From the NCBI GenBank assembly GCA_937944885.1, contig CALFBB010000010.1, positions 1 through 64,000 of the forward strand: a DNA stretch of 64,000 nt. The letters are read 5' to 3'. The position numbers were made by a program, and so were the translations under genes. Shown one piece after another: positions 1 through 10,653 of the stretch (its first letter is position 1; each line of letters starts with the position of its first letter). The notes below the pieces were generated by a model. The model saw only the letters and a program-made list of their open reading frames with translations, had not been told where the DNA came from and did no database searches. Source of the DNA: an uncultured cyanobacterium (lineage in GTDB: Bacteria; Cyanobacteriota; Cyanobacteriia; Thermostichales; Thermostichaceae).

Positions 1-362
1 GGTCTCGACAGCGAAAGGAAAGTCAATCCGATGCAGGGCAAAACCGCGACTATTGGCCGTTCTACCAGCTTGAGAGGTTGGTTCGGTACAAAGCAATGGC
101 GGCCGGCGTAAAAGTGGAGGGGGTGCGTCCGCAGCATACACCCAAGGCCTGCCATCGTTGGGGAGCGCTGAAGGCAGGAAAGAAACATGCCTATGTCTGC
201 AGTTGGTGCGGATACGGGGCGCACGCCGATGCCAATGCTGCGAGGAAGATCCGGGACTGGCGCGAGCTGTGCTGCCTGCTTGAGCTTGATGTTCAGGCGG
301 GCGGGCGGAATGACCCAGCCCTGAAGCGTGTAAGCCCAACTGCTGCGCAAGCGGCGGCGTAG
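1..362 (+). CDS. tnpB: IS200/IS605-family TnpB (RNA-guided nuclease/accessory protein), C-terminal part; open to the left window edge
   Basis: Frame stays open from base 3; translation ...NRDYWPFYQLERLVRYKAMAAGVKVEGVRPQHTPKACHRWG...YVCSWCGYGAHADANAARKIRDW has the TnpB RuvC-III / zinc-ribbon pattern (CxxCG...HADxNAARxI). Confidence 0.85.
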   Translation, partial: SRQRKESQSDAGQNRDYWPFYQLERLVRYKAMAAGVKVEGVRPQHTPKACHRWGALKAGKKHAYVCSWCGYGAHADANAARKIRDWRELCCLLELDVQAGGRNDPALKRVSPTAAQAAA

Positions 363-415
363 CGAGAAGCGCAACCAACCCCCTTCGGGCGGGGGAGGAG
401 GTCAACTATTTTCCT
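363..415 (+). mobile_element. Probable IS200/IS605 right-end hairpin region (possible reRNA/omegaRNA 3' segment)
   Basis: Directly after the tnpB stop: aaccaaCCCCCttcgggcGGGGGaggaggtcaac forms a strong hairpin, typical of IS200/IS605 right ends. Confidence 0.45.
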
Positions 416-985
416 AATGTTGCCTCTGTTACTTCCTCAGCAATCATCACCGGAACACTAGAGAAAGATTGTTAGCAGGCATGGGAACCACCTCTTTTGA
501 CGCTCATCCCATTCGCGTGAGCGGGCCGGAGGCCTCAGAGCGCCAGCTGCAAAACAGCGGCTTCATCTAGTAGGGGGCTCCCCCTTCAGAGAGTCTTGGC
601 TAGAACCTCTCCAGGGGCGGACGGTGCACCCCACCGGACTTTTTGCATTGATTTTGCAGCACCAATGCACCGACAGCAAGGCATTCATGCCAACCGGTTC
701 TCAGCGCCTCGTGGGCTCCCCGATGATGAGGATACTCCCGAGAAGCCCCTACGGCTTTCTCCTGCACCATAGCCTTGCCCAATACGCCCCCACCTGAGGC
801 CGATGCGATTCAACCTCTCAACCCCAATCACCTCAGCCCCATCACCGGTGAAATGAAGGTGAAATGAAACTGGCCGCATTTGCCCCCCGGGGAACCCAGC
901 CTCTACCCCGGTCAAACCCTGCGTCCAACCAACCTGCAGCTAGGCTTGGGCCTGAACCGAAGCCGAGTCAGCCTTGGTCTTCCTC

Positions 986-1645
986 TTATACCAACTCGGT
1001 CAGCACCTCTGGCAAACAGACCTTAGTTCCCCCTAAGCCACAGTAACCACCGGGATTTTTAGCCAAATACTGCTGATGATAGTCTTCGGCGTAGTAAAAC
1101 TCCGGTGCATCCAGAATTTCTGTGGTGATTTTGCCGTATCCCTGTGCTCGTAGGGCCTCTTGATAGATATCGCGAGTTTTTTCTGCCCATTCCCGCTGGG
1201 CCTGAGAATAAACATAGATGCCAGAACGGTACTGGGTGCCGACATCGTTACCTTGGCGCATCCCTTGGGTGGGATCATGGTTTTCCCAAAACACCTTCAG
1301 CAGCTGCAGATAGCTCACTTGCGCTGGGTCATAAATCACCCGTACCACCTCATTGTGTCCTGTGAGGCCGGTACACACTTCTCGATAGGTGGGGTTGGGA
1401 GTAAATCCACCGGCATAGCCCACAGCAGTGGTGAATACCCCGGGTATCTGCCAAAACTTGCGCTCTGCCCCCCAGAAGCAACCCATGCCAAATAGGGCCC
1501 ATTCCATCCCTTCTGGGAAGGGCGGTTGCAGCGGATTGCCGTTCACAAAGTGCCGGTTGGTAATCGGCATGGGCTCAGCCCGTCCAGGTAAGGCCTCAGC
1601 TTTTGTAGGCATAGAGGTTTTTTTGCCAAATCCAAAGAGCACCAT
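986..1645 (-). CDS. msrA: Peptide-methionine (S)-S-oxide reductase
   Basis: GCFWGAE active site, ...[28 protein letters not shown]..., [17 protein letters not shown]. Confidence 0.96.
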   Translation of the reverse strand: MVLFGFGKKTSMPTKAEALPGRAEPMPITNRHFVNGNPLQPPFPEGMEWALFGMGCFWGAERKFWQIPGVFTTAVGYAGGFTPNPTYREVCTGLTGHNEVVRVIYDPAQVSYLQLLKVFWENHDPTQGMRQGNDVGTQYRSGIYVYSQAQREWAEKTRDIYQEALRAQGYGKITTEILDAPEFYYAEDYHQQYLAKNPGGYCGLGGTKVCLPEVLTELV

Positions 1646-2094
1646 AGAGACAATCCGATACGTTTGTTCAACATTTCTTAGTCTAGCTCATGTTTCTAGC
1701 AAATGTCCTCGGCAAGGATGTGCAGATCGTTGAGGGCACGACTGTAAGAAATGATGATTAGAATAGCAGCCCAATCAAAACGCCCTTTGATGATCCTAAA
1801 TACAGTCCTAAGTGTACTTCAATCTTTGTGGGTAAAGCTCCTGAAACTTGAGTTGCATTTACTGTAGTTGCAAAAGCATATCTTTTCATCTTATTTGTTA
1901 TTTGTCTTCCTCTGAGAGTCTTGCTGGTTAAAGGATTGTTTCTGTCTCTTTTTGAGTTTCAATGCTTAGATTTGCTCATACAGCTTCTGCCTAACCCTCA
2001 GTCCTTCTCTCCTCAAAAGAGGGATCCCCGGTCTGTCCTGGCTGATCCTGCCCAATATTGTTTGTGTTCAGCAGGCCAATCTGGAGGATAAAGC

Positions 2095-2964
2095 CTAGTG
2101 GCGGTTGCGCAGGCGGTAACTCTCAAGGGTATTGTGCAACAACATGGTTACTGTCATCGGTCCTACACCTCCGGGCACAGGGGTAATGGCAGAGGCTACC
2201 TCCTTGACCTCTTCGTAACACACATCCCCCACCAATTGGCTGGCTCCTGAGGGGGTGAGGGTGCGGTTGATGCCGACATCGATAACCACGGCTCCCGGTT
2301 TAACCATGTCGGCAGAGAGCAAATGGGGTTTACCCGCCGCCATGACCACAAGATCAGCACGACGGGTTACCTCTGCTAGATCCGGGGTACGCGAATGGGC
2401 TACGGTAACGGTGGCATCGGCAGCCAAGAGCATCAAGCTCAGGGGCTTGCCTACCAGAATGCTCCGCCCCACCACAACAGCTTGCTTGCCGGAAAGCGGG
2501 ATCCCTTCTGTTTGTAACAGGCGCATCACGCCTAGCGGGGTACAACTTTGTAAGCCTGGTTCCCCCCGTACCAAACGCCCCAGGTTCAGCGGGTGCAGAC
2601 CATCCACATCTTTGTCAGGGTCGATGGTCAAAAGGGGCGGGATGGGATCCCAGCCGGAGGGTAAGGGGAGCTGGACTAGGATCCCGTCCACCCGCTCATC
2701 CTGATTCAGCCGGTGGATGGTGTCCAGCAACAGAGAAGGGGATGAGTCGGCAGGGAAGTGCTGACCCAAAGAGACCATGCCCACCCGCTGGCAGGCCCGC
2801 TCCTTTCCCCGGACATAAGCAGCACTGGCGGGATCCTCTCCAACCCGCAACACTGCCAATCCTGGTGGACGACCCACTTGAGCCGTCCAGGCTTGCACCT
2901 GTTCTGCCATCTCAGCTTGTAGGCGGGCCGCCAGGGCCTTGCCATCCAGGATCTTTGCGGGCAT
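2095..2964 (-). CDS. folD: Bifunctional methylenetetrahydrofolate dehydrogenase/cyclohydrolase
   Basis: [75 protein letters not shown]. Confidence 0.98.
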   Translation of the reverse strand: MPAKILDGKALAARLQAEMAEQVQAWTAQVGRPPGLAVLRVGEDPASAAYVRGKERACQRVGMVSLGQHFPADSSPSLLLDTIHRLNQDERVDGILVQLPLPSGWDPIPPLLTIDPDKDVDGLHPLNLGRLVRGEPGLQSCTPLGVMRLLQTEGIPLSGKQAVVVGRSILVGKPLSLMLLAADATVTVAHSRTPDLAEVTRRADLVVMAAGKPHLLSADMVKPGAVVIDVGINRTLTPSGASQLVGDVCYEEVKEVASAITPVPGGVGPMTVTMLLHNTLESYRLRNRH

Positions 2965-3095
2965 TGTTCAGCCAGTCTCCCAGGGTACAGACAAAATCAT
3001 GACAGAACAAGCACGCACAAGGGATCCCCAAGCGCAAAACCCAGGTCAACAGAGGGATTCTATCGGCCTGTCTGCAGGAGCGAGCGAAGGGATCC

Positions 3096-3380
3096 CTAAA
3101 ACGGTTCTGGCTTCTCTGCTTCCGCAGGCTCCGATGCATTGGATTCCTCGAGTTCCTCAATGAGGATCGCCACCTGTTGCCGCTTTTGCTGTAAAAAGGC
3201 TTCGCAGGTTTTCAGGGTTTGAGCCGCTTGCTGAAAGCGCTCCACCACTTCCGCCAAATCCAGCTGCCCCGATTCAATCTCCTGGATCAAGGTTTCCACT
3301 TGGGCAATGGCTGCTTCGTAACGCCAGGGATCCTTACTTTTACGCTGTTTCATCCCTCTTCCCCCTGGACCTTTACCCAT
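3096..3380 (-). CDS. xseB: Exodeoxyribonuclease VII small subunit
   Basis: YEAAIAQVETLIQEIESGQLDLAEVVERFQQA...; overlaps the xseA end. Confidence 0.9.
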   Translation of the reverse strand: MGKGPGGRGMKQRKSKDPWRYEAAIAQVETLIQEIESGQLDLAEVVERFQQAAQTLKTCEAFLQQKRQQVAILIEELEESNASEPAEAEKPEPF

Positions 3381-4600
3381 ACCTGTCCTGAGGCCAGTTG
3401 TATCACCAAGCGGGTCTGAGGTGGCAGATGGTGGGTGCGGATTAGGGATCCCTGTTCATCCCGTACCAGCGCGTAGCCGCGTCTGAGCACAGCTTCTGGG
3501 TCAAGGGCTTGCAGGTGCTCCCGCAGAGCCTGCTGCCTTTGCTCCTGCTGCTGGAGATGATGCTGCAGGGATTGAATCAGGCGTTGGCGCTGTTGAATCA
3601 GGCGATCTTGGGCCACCCTGAACAGCCGTTCTGGATGGACAAGGGCCAGGTGCTGCTGGCTGTGGCTGAGGTGTTGCTGGGCGCTGCGCAGAGCTTGCTC
3701 CACGCGGTCGATTAGGGTTTGCCGCAGCTGGTAGACCTGGCGAGACAACTCTTCTAAATCGGGCACAATCTGCTCGGCAGCTGCAGTTGGGGTATGGGCC
3801 GCATAGTCCGCCGCACAATCTGCCAAGGTTTCATCCCGCTGGTGGCCGATGCCTGTAACCACCGGGATCCGACACTCAGCAATGGCCCGTACCACCCGCT
3901 CATCGTTAAAACAGGCCAGATCCTCACTGGCTCCTCCGCCCCGCGCCAGCAAGAGCACTTCCGCCCGTCCATCCTGTTCCACCCGTCGAATAGCCCGCAC
4001 AATCGATTCAGGTGCAGCCTCCCCTTGCACTTGGGCCGGGGAAAACAGCACCCGTAAGCCTGGGTAGCGACGGTTGAGGGTGCGCTGAATATCTCCCCAG
4101 CCAGCGGCATGAGGGGAACTGACCACGGCAATGCACTGGGGGTGAGCAGGTAGGGGCCGTTGATTGTTGAAGAGCCCTTCAGCCCTGAGGCGGTCTTTCA
4201 GCTGTTGAAAGCGAAGCGCCAGCAGCCCTGCTCCCGCCGGTAAGACTTGCCAAATGACCATGCGATAGGTGCTGCTCCGGCTGTAGATCCCTACCTGCCC
4301 CAGCACGATCACCTGCTGCCCCACTTCCGGCCAAAAGCTGAGCTTGGCCGCTTGGTTCTGCCAGATCACCCCACTCAAAGCGTCGCCGGTTTCCGGATCC
4401 GTCAGGGTGAGGAAAAGATGCCCATTGCGGCTGCGGTTGCAACTGGAGACCTCCCCCGTCACCCACAGACGCACGAGGTAGGGATCCCCGCTCAGCAAAG
4501 CGCGCAAATAACCGGATACTCCGCCCACAGAAAGAAGAGGGGCTTCCTCCGTCAGATCCGCTAGGGCCAAGGCTGCTTCTAACCAAATGGGATCACGCAT
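3350..4600 (-). CDS. xseA: Exodeoxyribonuclease VII large subunit
   Basis: VTGEVSSCNRSRNGHLFLTLTD, SPHAAGWGDIQRTLNRRYP, VLLLARGGGASEDLACFND, TGIGHQRDETLADCAADYAAHTPTAAAE. Confidence 0.96.
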   Translation of the reverse strand: MRDPIWLEAALALADLTEEAPLLSVGGVSGYLRALLSGDPYLVRLWVTGEVSSCNRSRNGHLFLTLTDPETGDALSGVIWQNQAAKLSFWPEVGQQVIVLGQVGIYSRSSTYRMVIWQVLPAGAGLLALRFQQLKDRLRAEGLFNNQRPLPAHPQCIAVVSSPHAAGWGDIQRTLNRRYPGLRVLFSPAQVQGEAAPESIVRAIRRVEQDGRAEVLLLARGGGASEDLACFNDERVVRAIAECRIPVVTGIGHQRDETLADCAADYAAHTPTAAAEQIVPDLEELSRQVYQLRQTLIDRVEQALRSAQQHLSHSQQHLALVHPERLFRVAQDRLIQQRQRLIQSLQHHLQQQEQRQQALREHLQALDPEAVLRRGYALVRDEQGSLIRTHHLPPQTRLVIQLASGQVWVKVQGEEG

Positions 4601-4742
4601 AAATCGGAAAGGGGAGCCTGATCAAAATCCTTGCAGCCAAGAGTCATCTTAGAGCAGGAACACCGCGGGGATTAGGGCAGGCCATCCCCCCTTTCGGCAC
4701 GAATATGCGACGATAGGGCGAACAGAGGAGTTGGGTTGAGCT

Positions 4743-5894
4743 GTGACATTCGCCCAGTGGTTGGGGTTGGGGGCATTGCTGGGGTTGTTGGTTCTGCTCT
4801 GGCAGATCCGAGAGATTGTCCTGTTGGTATTCGCAGCCATTGTATTGGCAGTAGCACTAGATACTCTGGCCCAGATCCCGCAACGCTATGGGTTTCGCCG
4901 TGGCCCCTCGCTTGCCATCACCGGTCTAACCGTGCTGGTGGGGGCAATCATGGTGGGGCTGATCGTGGTGCCCCCCCTGGTGGATCAGCTGGGGCGACTG
5001 TTTACCGATGTGGTGCCGGATGGGATCTTGCAGGCGCAGCAGCTGATGGAGAGCTTCATCCTTTCCTTACCCACCGATATTGAGCTGCCCACCTTGAGAG
5101 AATTAGCCAATAGCTTGGTACCTCAAGCTACAGAGTTGGTGCGCCAGGTGCGAGACTTTTTCTCGGAGTCCTTCACAGCCTTTTTCGCGACTTTGATCAA
5201 TCTGCTGTTTGTTATTATCCTCACCATTTTGCTGTTGGTGGATCCGCAAGCTTACACGCAGGCCTTTGTGTCGGTGTTTCCTGCCTTTTATCGCCCTCGC
5301 ATTCGCTACATCCTCAAGCGCTGCGAGTTGGCCCTGCGGGGTTGGTTGATGGGGATCATGCTCACCAGCACCTTGGTGATGCTGCTGAGTGGGATTGGGT
5401 TGTGGATTTTAGGGGTACCCCTCATCCTGGCCAATGCTGTGCTGGCCGGGGTGTTTAATTTCATCCCCAATATCGGCCCAACTCTGAGTGTAGTGGCCCC
5501 GATGCTGGTGGCCCTGACGGATGCTCCCTGGAAATCCCTGGCTGTCCTGGGTTTGTATATCTTGATCCAACAGCTGGAGAGCAGTGTCTTCACCCCGATT
5601 GTGATGTCGCGGCAGGTCTCCCTCCTGCCGGCACTGACATTAGTAGCCCAGATTACGTCTGCTTTTTTCTTTGGGGTACTGGGCCTGTTTCTGGCCGTGC
5701 CTTTGGCGGCGATTATGCAGGTGTGGATTCAGGAGGTGCTGATTCGGGATGTCTTGGATCCTTGGCAAGGATCCCGGACACGCCCCTTATTGAGTCTGGA
5801 CAATGGCCGAGATGAGTGTCTCGATAGATCGAATAGCCTGCCGGCGGAAAGTCGCCCTGAACTGCAGCCGGAAGGTTCGACACGGGAGCGTTGA
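4743..5894 (+). CDS. AI-2E family transporter (PerM/TqsA-like membrane protein)
   Basis: Multiple TM segments; family-typical ...FNFIPNIGPTLSVVAPMLVAL..., LESSVFTPIVMSRQVSLLPALTLVAQI. Confidence 0.9.
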   Translation: MTFAQWLGLGALLGLLVLLWQIREIVLLVFAAIVLAVALDTLAQIPQRYGFRRGPSLAITGLTVLVGAIMVGLIVVPPLVDQLGRLFTDVVPDGILQAQQLMESFILSLPTDIELPTLRELANSLVPQATELVRQVRDFFSESFTAFFATLINLLFVIILTILLLVDPQAYTQAFVSVFPAFYRPRIRYILKRCELALRGWLMGIMLTSTLVMLLSGIGLWILGVPLILANAVLAGVFNFIPNIGPTLSVVAPMLVALTDAPWKSLAVLGLYILIQQLESSVFTPIVMSRQVSLLPALTLVAQITSAFFFGVLGLFLAVPLAAIMQVWIQEVLIRDVLDPWQGSRTRPLLSLDNGRDECLDRSNSLPAESRPELQPEGSTRER

Positions 5895-6014
5895 GGCCTT
5901 TCCAACCCAGATTGAGCTGTTTTTGTGACGCTCCTTAAATTTTTCGCGCTAGCGGCCAGAGGGCTTTTATAGTGAGGATCCTGCACCTGTTTTGATGAGC
6001 AGCTCTGCTGAACC

Positions 6015-6389
6015 ATGTCTCATTTCACGACGATTCAAGTCCAGATTAAGGATGGGGAGTTGCTTGCCGAAACCCTGCAGGAGTTGGGCTATCGGGTGGA
6101 GCGGAATGCCAGCCTACGCGGCTATCTCTGGAATCGCACCCGAGCTGACTTTGTCATTCGCCAGAAAAATGGCTATGACCTGGGCTTTCGGCGCAACGGC
6201 GATCACTACGAGCTGGTGGCGGATCTGTGGGGAGCCCAGATCGATCAGCAGGCTTTTCTGGCACCGATTCTGCAGCGCTACGCCCACAAGAGTTTGCTGC
6301 GCTCGGCTCGACAACAGGGCTATACCATCGAGGCGGAAGAGCAATTGGAAGATGGCACTATCCGTGTTGTGGTCGGGCGTTGGGTATAG
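6015..6389 (+). CDS. ycf35: DUF1257 / Ycf35 family protein
   Basis: MSHFTTIQVQIKDGELLAETLQELGYRVERN...; conserved in cyanobacteria and plastids. Confidence 0.85.
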   Translation: MSHFTTIQVQIKDGELLAETLQELGYRVERNASLRGYLWNRTRADFVIRQKNGYDLGFRRNGDHYELVADLWGAQIDQQAFLAPILQRYAHKSLLRSARQQGYTIEAEEQLEDGTIRVVVGRWV

Positions 6390-6413
6390 GTTAGAGCAGC
6401 TCGGCATCCGCTC

Positions 6414-7523
6414 ATGACAGGTAACTCCCGGCCGGCTGTTCAGGTTAGCGAGGGATCCCGGCCCAGCCCTTGGGATCTGGTTTTGGGGGGGCAACCGGGT
6501 GCAGCCCCTGCTCATGCTCTGGTGCTGGGGGGTATCGAAGGGCTACAACGGCAACTGACCTATGGTGAGGAAGCCGTGCGCCTGGCTGCCCTGCCTCGGT
6601 TGCTCAACTACGGCTCGGTGGGTCTAACCCATCTGATTGAGGCTTTGGCTGGCAATAGCTCTTGGGCGGTGCGCTTGGCGGCTTGGCAGCTGTTATCCCA
6701 GTTGCAGTCTGCTGAGGCTGAGGCTGCCTGTCGCACCTACAGCCCCTTTCGCCCGGTGGGGGGATCCCAGGGGGTGATTGCGGCCTACCGGCGGGGGGAA
6801 CGAGATTTTTCTTATGCAGATTTGGAAAAGGCTGATCTCCAGGAAGCCCGCCTGGGGGGCGTTCATCTGCTGCAGGCCAATCTGAGGGGATCCCAGCTGC
6901 GCCGGTGTAACTTCAACGGTGCCAAGCTGCAGCAAACTGATTTTCGCAAGGCCGATTTGCAACAGGCCAAGCTGAGTGGAGCTGATCTGCAAGGGGCGGA
7001 TCTGCGAGGAGCGGATCTGCGGGGAGTCAAGGTGAGTGGCACCAGCCTCAGGGGAGCCCAACTCTCCGAAGAGACCCTCCTGGAGGAACGGCTGCGCCAC
7101 ATTTGGCATTTACAAAACGTGGGGGGGCAGGGGCAAGATTTCTCCGGTCAAGATCTAAGCAAAGCAGATTTGCGAGGACTGCAGCTCTGTCAAATTCAGT
7201 TGCGAGCCTCTAACCTCAGGGGAGCAGATCTAAGGGGATCCAACTTGCAAGGGGCGGATTTGCGGGGGGCCAATCTGCAACGGGCGGATCTGCGGGGGGC
7301 CAATCTGCAAGAGGCTAACTTAGAAGGGGCAGATCTCACCGGCGCAGAACTGCGCCACGTTACCCTCCAAGGAGCCAACCTGCGGCGGGCAGATATCAGC
7401 CGCGCCAACCTAGAACAGGCCAACCTTCAAGGATCCCTGATTGAAGGGTTGAAACACAGCGGCACTCATATCGCGGGAGTGATCTTTGCCGACGGCACCC
7501 CTCTCAAACCCTGGTGGTGGTGA
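6414..7523 (+). CDS. Pentapeptide-repeat protein
   Basis: Two blocks of A(D/N)LxX repeats (ADLQGADLRGADLRG..., ANLQRADLRGANLQEANLEGADL...) separated by a linker; HEAT-like N-terminus. Confidence 0.93.
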   Translation: MTGNSRPAVQVSEGSRPSPWDLVLGGQPGAAPAHALVLGGIEGLQRQLTYGEEAVRLAALPRLLNYGSVGLTHLIEALAGNSSWAVRLAAWQLLSQLQSAEAEAACRTYSPFRPVGGSQGVIAAYRRGERDFSYADLEKADLQEARLGGVHLLQANLRGSQLRRCNFNGAKLQQTDFRKADLQQAKLSGADLQGADLRGADLRGVKVSGTSLRGAQLSEETLLEERLRHIWHLQNVGGQGQDFSGQDLSKADLRGLQLCQIQLRASNLRGADLRGSNLQGADLRGANLQRADLRGANLQEANLEGADLTGAELRHVTLQGANLRRADISRANLEQANLQGSLIEGLKHSGTHIAGVIFADGTPLKPWWW

Positions 7524-7579
7524 GTTAGATTGCGCTTGATGAAGTTGATCCCAGCCCCACTCTCTTCCAGAACAGCCAC

Positions 7580-9406
7580 TTAGAACCCAAGACCATCTGC
7601 CCCAGAGGTAACCACTCCTTTTTCTGCATTCAAAGTAACAATTGCTCCATCCCGGATTAAGCGAGTAGCATCCTTTACCCCTACCAACACCGGTACCCCC
7701 AAGCGGGAGCCGATCACCGCCGCATGGGAGGAAGCCCCTTCTTCTTCAGTGATCACCCCAGCTGCCTGTTTGATCGCCTCCACATAACCGGCATCCGTAG
7801 CCTGGGCAACCAAAATATCACCGGCAGTAACCTTACTGGAATCGAGACTGGATTTGATAATACGAGCCGGGCCACTAACTGTGCCTTTGCCAAAGCCTTT
7901 TCCTTGGGCCACCACTGATTTCACTACATCCACCTTAATTAGATCCGTAGAGCCGGCTACACCTGGTAAGGTGCCGGCACTGAGCACCACCAAGTCTCCA
8001 TCGTGGAGCAAGCCCTCCTCTTGAGCCAAGCTAATGGCTGCCTGAAACGTCTGGCGGGTGGTGGCAAAATCCATGACCAACAGAGGCCGCACCCCCCACA
8101 CCAGCTGCATCCGCCGCGCTACTTCCACATGCGGGGTGATCGCCAGGATAGGGGTGCGGGGACGAAACTTGGAAACATTGCGGGCGGTAGCTCCGGTTTT
8201 GGTTAAGGTCATCACCGCCACAGCATCCAACTCACGGGCAATCTCCCCCACCGCACGACTGATGGAGTCAGGGATCAAGCTTTGTCGAGCCGGAATATGG
8301 CCATTGTGCTGACCCAATTCCTGCAGGGTGAGGGAGCGAACTTGCTGGCGCCGCTCTGTGTAGGTTGGGCCGAAGTAATCCTGCTCCATGCGCACGGCAA
8401 TACGGGCCATGGTGGCAACCGCTTCCACCGGATATTTACCCACTGCCGTCTCATTAGAGAGCATCACGGCATCGGTACCATCCAAAATGGCATTGGCCAC
8501 ATCCGAAATTTCGGCCCGGGTAGGGCGGGGACTATGGACCATGCTGTCTAGCATTTGGGTGGCCGTAATCACCGGGATCCCCAGGCAGTTGGCCAATGCA
8601 ATCATCCGCTTCTGTAAGATGGGCACCTCTTCAGCAGGCAGTTCCACCCCCAGATCCCCACGGGCTACCATCACCCCATCGCTGAGGGCCAAGATTTGAG
8701 GCAGTTGTTCAATCGCCTCATGTTTCTCGATTTTGACAATAATCGGCACCCGTTTGCCCACTGCCGCCATCAGCTCGCGCAATTCCAAAACATCAGAGGG
8801 ATCCCGGACAAAGCTGAGGGCTACCCAGTCCACCCCTTGATTGAGGCCAAAGTAGAGATCTTCTTTATCTTTCTGAGTGACCGCCCGGATGCTGAGGCGA
8901 ACCCCAGGGAAATTAACCCCTTTGTTGTTGGAGAGAGTCCCGCCAACAATGGTGCGACAGAAGAGTTCTCCTGCATCGGGATCCACCGCTTCCACCCGCA
9001 TTTCCACTCGGCCATCATCCAGGAGGATGGTTGCCCCCTCCGGTACCTCCTGGGCCAGCTTGTCATAGGTAACCCAACTGCGTTCCTGGGATCCAGCAAT
9101 CGGTTTGCTGGTGAGCACAAAGGGATCCCCAGCCTTGAGGGTAACCGAGCCTTCGGCAAACTTACCCAGGCGAATTTTAGGACCCTGGAGATCCTGAAGA
9201 ATGGCCACTTGAATGCCCAAATCCATAGAGGTTTGGCGGATCAGGCGAATGCTGCGGCGGTGCAACTCATGATCCCCATGGGAAAAATTGAGGCGAAGGG
9301 TCGTGGCCCCTTGCAGGATCATCTCCCGCAAAATCACCGGATCTAGGCTGGAGGGGCCAATAGTAGCGACAATCTTGGTACGCCGAAATGAATTACTTAG
9401 GTGCAT
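7580..9406 (-). CDS. pyk: Pyruvate kinase with C-terminal PEP-utilizing mobile (phosphohistidine) domain
   Basis: RRTKIVATIGPSS, GVMVARGDLGVELPAEEVP, SDVANAILDGTDAVMLSNETAVGKYP; C-term GVITEEEGASSHAAVIGSRLGVPVLVG. Confidence 0.98.
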   Translation of the reverse strand: MHLSNSFRRTKIVATIGPSSLDPVILREMILQGATTLRLNFSHGDHELHRRSIRLIRQTSMDLGIQVAILQDLQGPKIRLGKFAEGSVTLKAGDPFVLTSKPIAGSQERSWVTYDKLAQEVPEGATILLDDGRVEMRVEAVDPDAGELFCRTIVGGTLSNNKGVNFPGVRLSIRAVTQKDKEDLYFGLNQGVDWVALSFVRDPSDVLELRELMAAVGKRVPIIVKIEKHEAIEQLPQILALSDGVMVARGDLGVELPAEEVPILQKRMIALANCLGIPVITATQMLDSMVHSPRPTRAEISDVANAILDGTDAVMLSNETAVGKYPVEAVATMARIAVRMEQDYFGPTYTERRQQVRSLTLQELGQHNGHIPARQSLIPDSISRAVGEIARELDAVAVMTLTKTGATARNVSKFRPRTPILAITPHVEVARRMQLVWGVRPLLVMDFATTRQTFQAAISLAQEEGLLHDGDLVVLSAGTLPGVAGSTDLIKVDVVKSVVAQGKGFGKGTVSGPARIIKSSLDSSKVTAGDILVAQATDAGYVEAIKQAAGVITEEEGASSHAAVIGSRLGVPVLVGVKDATRLIRDGAIVTLNAEKGVVTSGADGLGF

Positions 9407-9554
9407 ATCTCATGTTGCCGAGGGAAAGCAGCCTGGACTCTCCCCTCACACAGGGATCCCCTTGATACGATAACCCGTTTGCTCACTTTTAGCCCTCGCT
9501 TTTGAGGAATTCCCCAGATGAGAGAATGGAAAAGTCCCAACCCGGAGTTGAGCA

Positions 9555-9797
9555 ATGCCCTTAGCACCTGAATATGCTTATCCATTTGAGCACCATCAAA
9601 AGTTCTCCCTGGATAACCCGACCATTTCCAGCCCAGGGCTCTCTAAGCGGGAATATGTGGCCAGCCTCGTGTTACAGGGTATAGTCAGTAACCCCCAAAC
9701 CAACCTTGGTGATCTCCAACCTGAGCAGCGACAAGCTATGGTCTACACAGCAGTGCTCTTGGCAGATGATCTGCTGGCTGCTCTTGCTGCCCAGTAG
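9555..9797 (+). CDS. Small conserved hypothetical protein
   Basis: 80-aa ORF with a coherent protein sequence, intergenic and not overlapping other CDS. Confidence 0.55.
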   Translation: MPLAPEYAYPFEHHQKFSLDNPTISSPGLSKREYVASLVLQGIVSNPQTNLGDLQPEQRQAMVYTAVLLADDLLAALAAQ

Positions 9798-9822
9798 TTA
9801 AACAGGTGGTGCCGATTGGCTT

Positions 9823-10494
9823 TCAAATGGGGCTGAGCCGCTGCACCAACTCCTCTCCTAAACGGATAAAGTTAGCAATAGCTTGGGGTTCTAGCTGCTT
9901 GCCACTACGCCAGAAAATCAAATGGGATCCGCATCCCTCGGCAGCACAGTTGGGATGCTCTTCCAGAAACCTCAAGACCCCTGGGTGAAACCGCAGGCGA
10001 ACTTGCTCTTCATCTTCTCCTCGCAATAGGTAGCTGCGAGAAAAATAAGGATGACTTTCAAAGTTGATATCTTTCATCCCAAAAGCCTTGGCAATGCCGT
10101 GAAAAAAAGTATTTTCAGGGTGTAGGCGAAAGCTAGGCAGGTGCAAATCCTCTCGATAGGCAGCAAAAACCGATAGACGATGGGTGTTTCTCCTGTGTCC
10201 ACTGCCAGTGGTGTACTGGTAATCAAATACAGAAATTTCAGTGCCATTGATCAATCGTTTGCTTAAGCAATTGTAAAAACGACGTGCACTGCCCCGCTGC
10301 AACAGCTCAAAACCTGCCTCTGCCAAACTAGGGAGCTGGATGCCATTGGCCGTAAATTGCATCCCCAGGTGTGAGGCCAACTGCTCTAGAGCTTGGCGAC
10401 GTTTCTTCTCCTGGTAAGAAGTATAGGCCAGCAGCGCAACAACCAAAACAACAAACACAATCAACATCAGAGATATAAATGCTCCCAGACGCAT
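9823..10494 (-). CDS. Hypothetical protein with N-terminal TM helix
   Basis: 223-aa ORF, N-term hydrophobic FISLMLIVFVVLVVALLAY followed by a soluble domain. Confidence 0.75.
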   Translation of the reverse strand: MRLGAFISLMLIVFVVLVVALLAYTSYQEKKRRQALEQLASHLGMQFTANGIQLPSLAEAGFELLQRGSARRFYNCLSKRLINGTEISVFDYQYTTGSGHRRNTHRLSVFAAYREDLHLPSFRLHPENTFFHGIAKAFGMKDINFESHPYFSRSYLLRGEDEEQVRLRFHPGVLRFLEEHPNCAAEGCGSHLIFWRSGKQLEPQAIANFIRLGEELVQRLSPI

Positions 10495-10552
10495 ATGCTG
10501 CTCTCCGCCCCCAAACTCAGTTGCCTACCCTTAAGAATACCCAAAAGTAAAC

Positions 10553-10591
10553 AAAAAAAGGATCCCCTCTACAACCCAGAGAAGGGACCCT
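10553..10591 (-). terminator. Intrinsic terminator downstream of glnA
   Basis: Minus strand AGGGTCCCTTCT-CTGGGTTGT-AGAGGGGATCCT followed by TTTTTT; about 12-bp stem with two G-U pairs. Confidence 0.75.
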
Positions 10592-10653
10592 GTTTGTGGA
10601 TAGTGATGCGCTACAGAACTAGTGCTGAAGATTACCTCTGAAATAAGGCTCGA

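Noticed and set aside
600-915. Short minus ORFs after the TnpB region
   Set aside because: Overlapping frames without motif; insufficient evidence for a gene or a second IS protein.
6693-7109. 138-aa minus ORF with repeated LGSPQIG-type units
   Set aside because: Mirror image of the pentapeptide repeats on the plus strand.
8696-9346. 216-aa plus-strand ORF
   Set aside because: Lies fully antisense to pyk, whose protein is unambiguous; a shadow ORF in GC-rich DNA.
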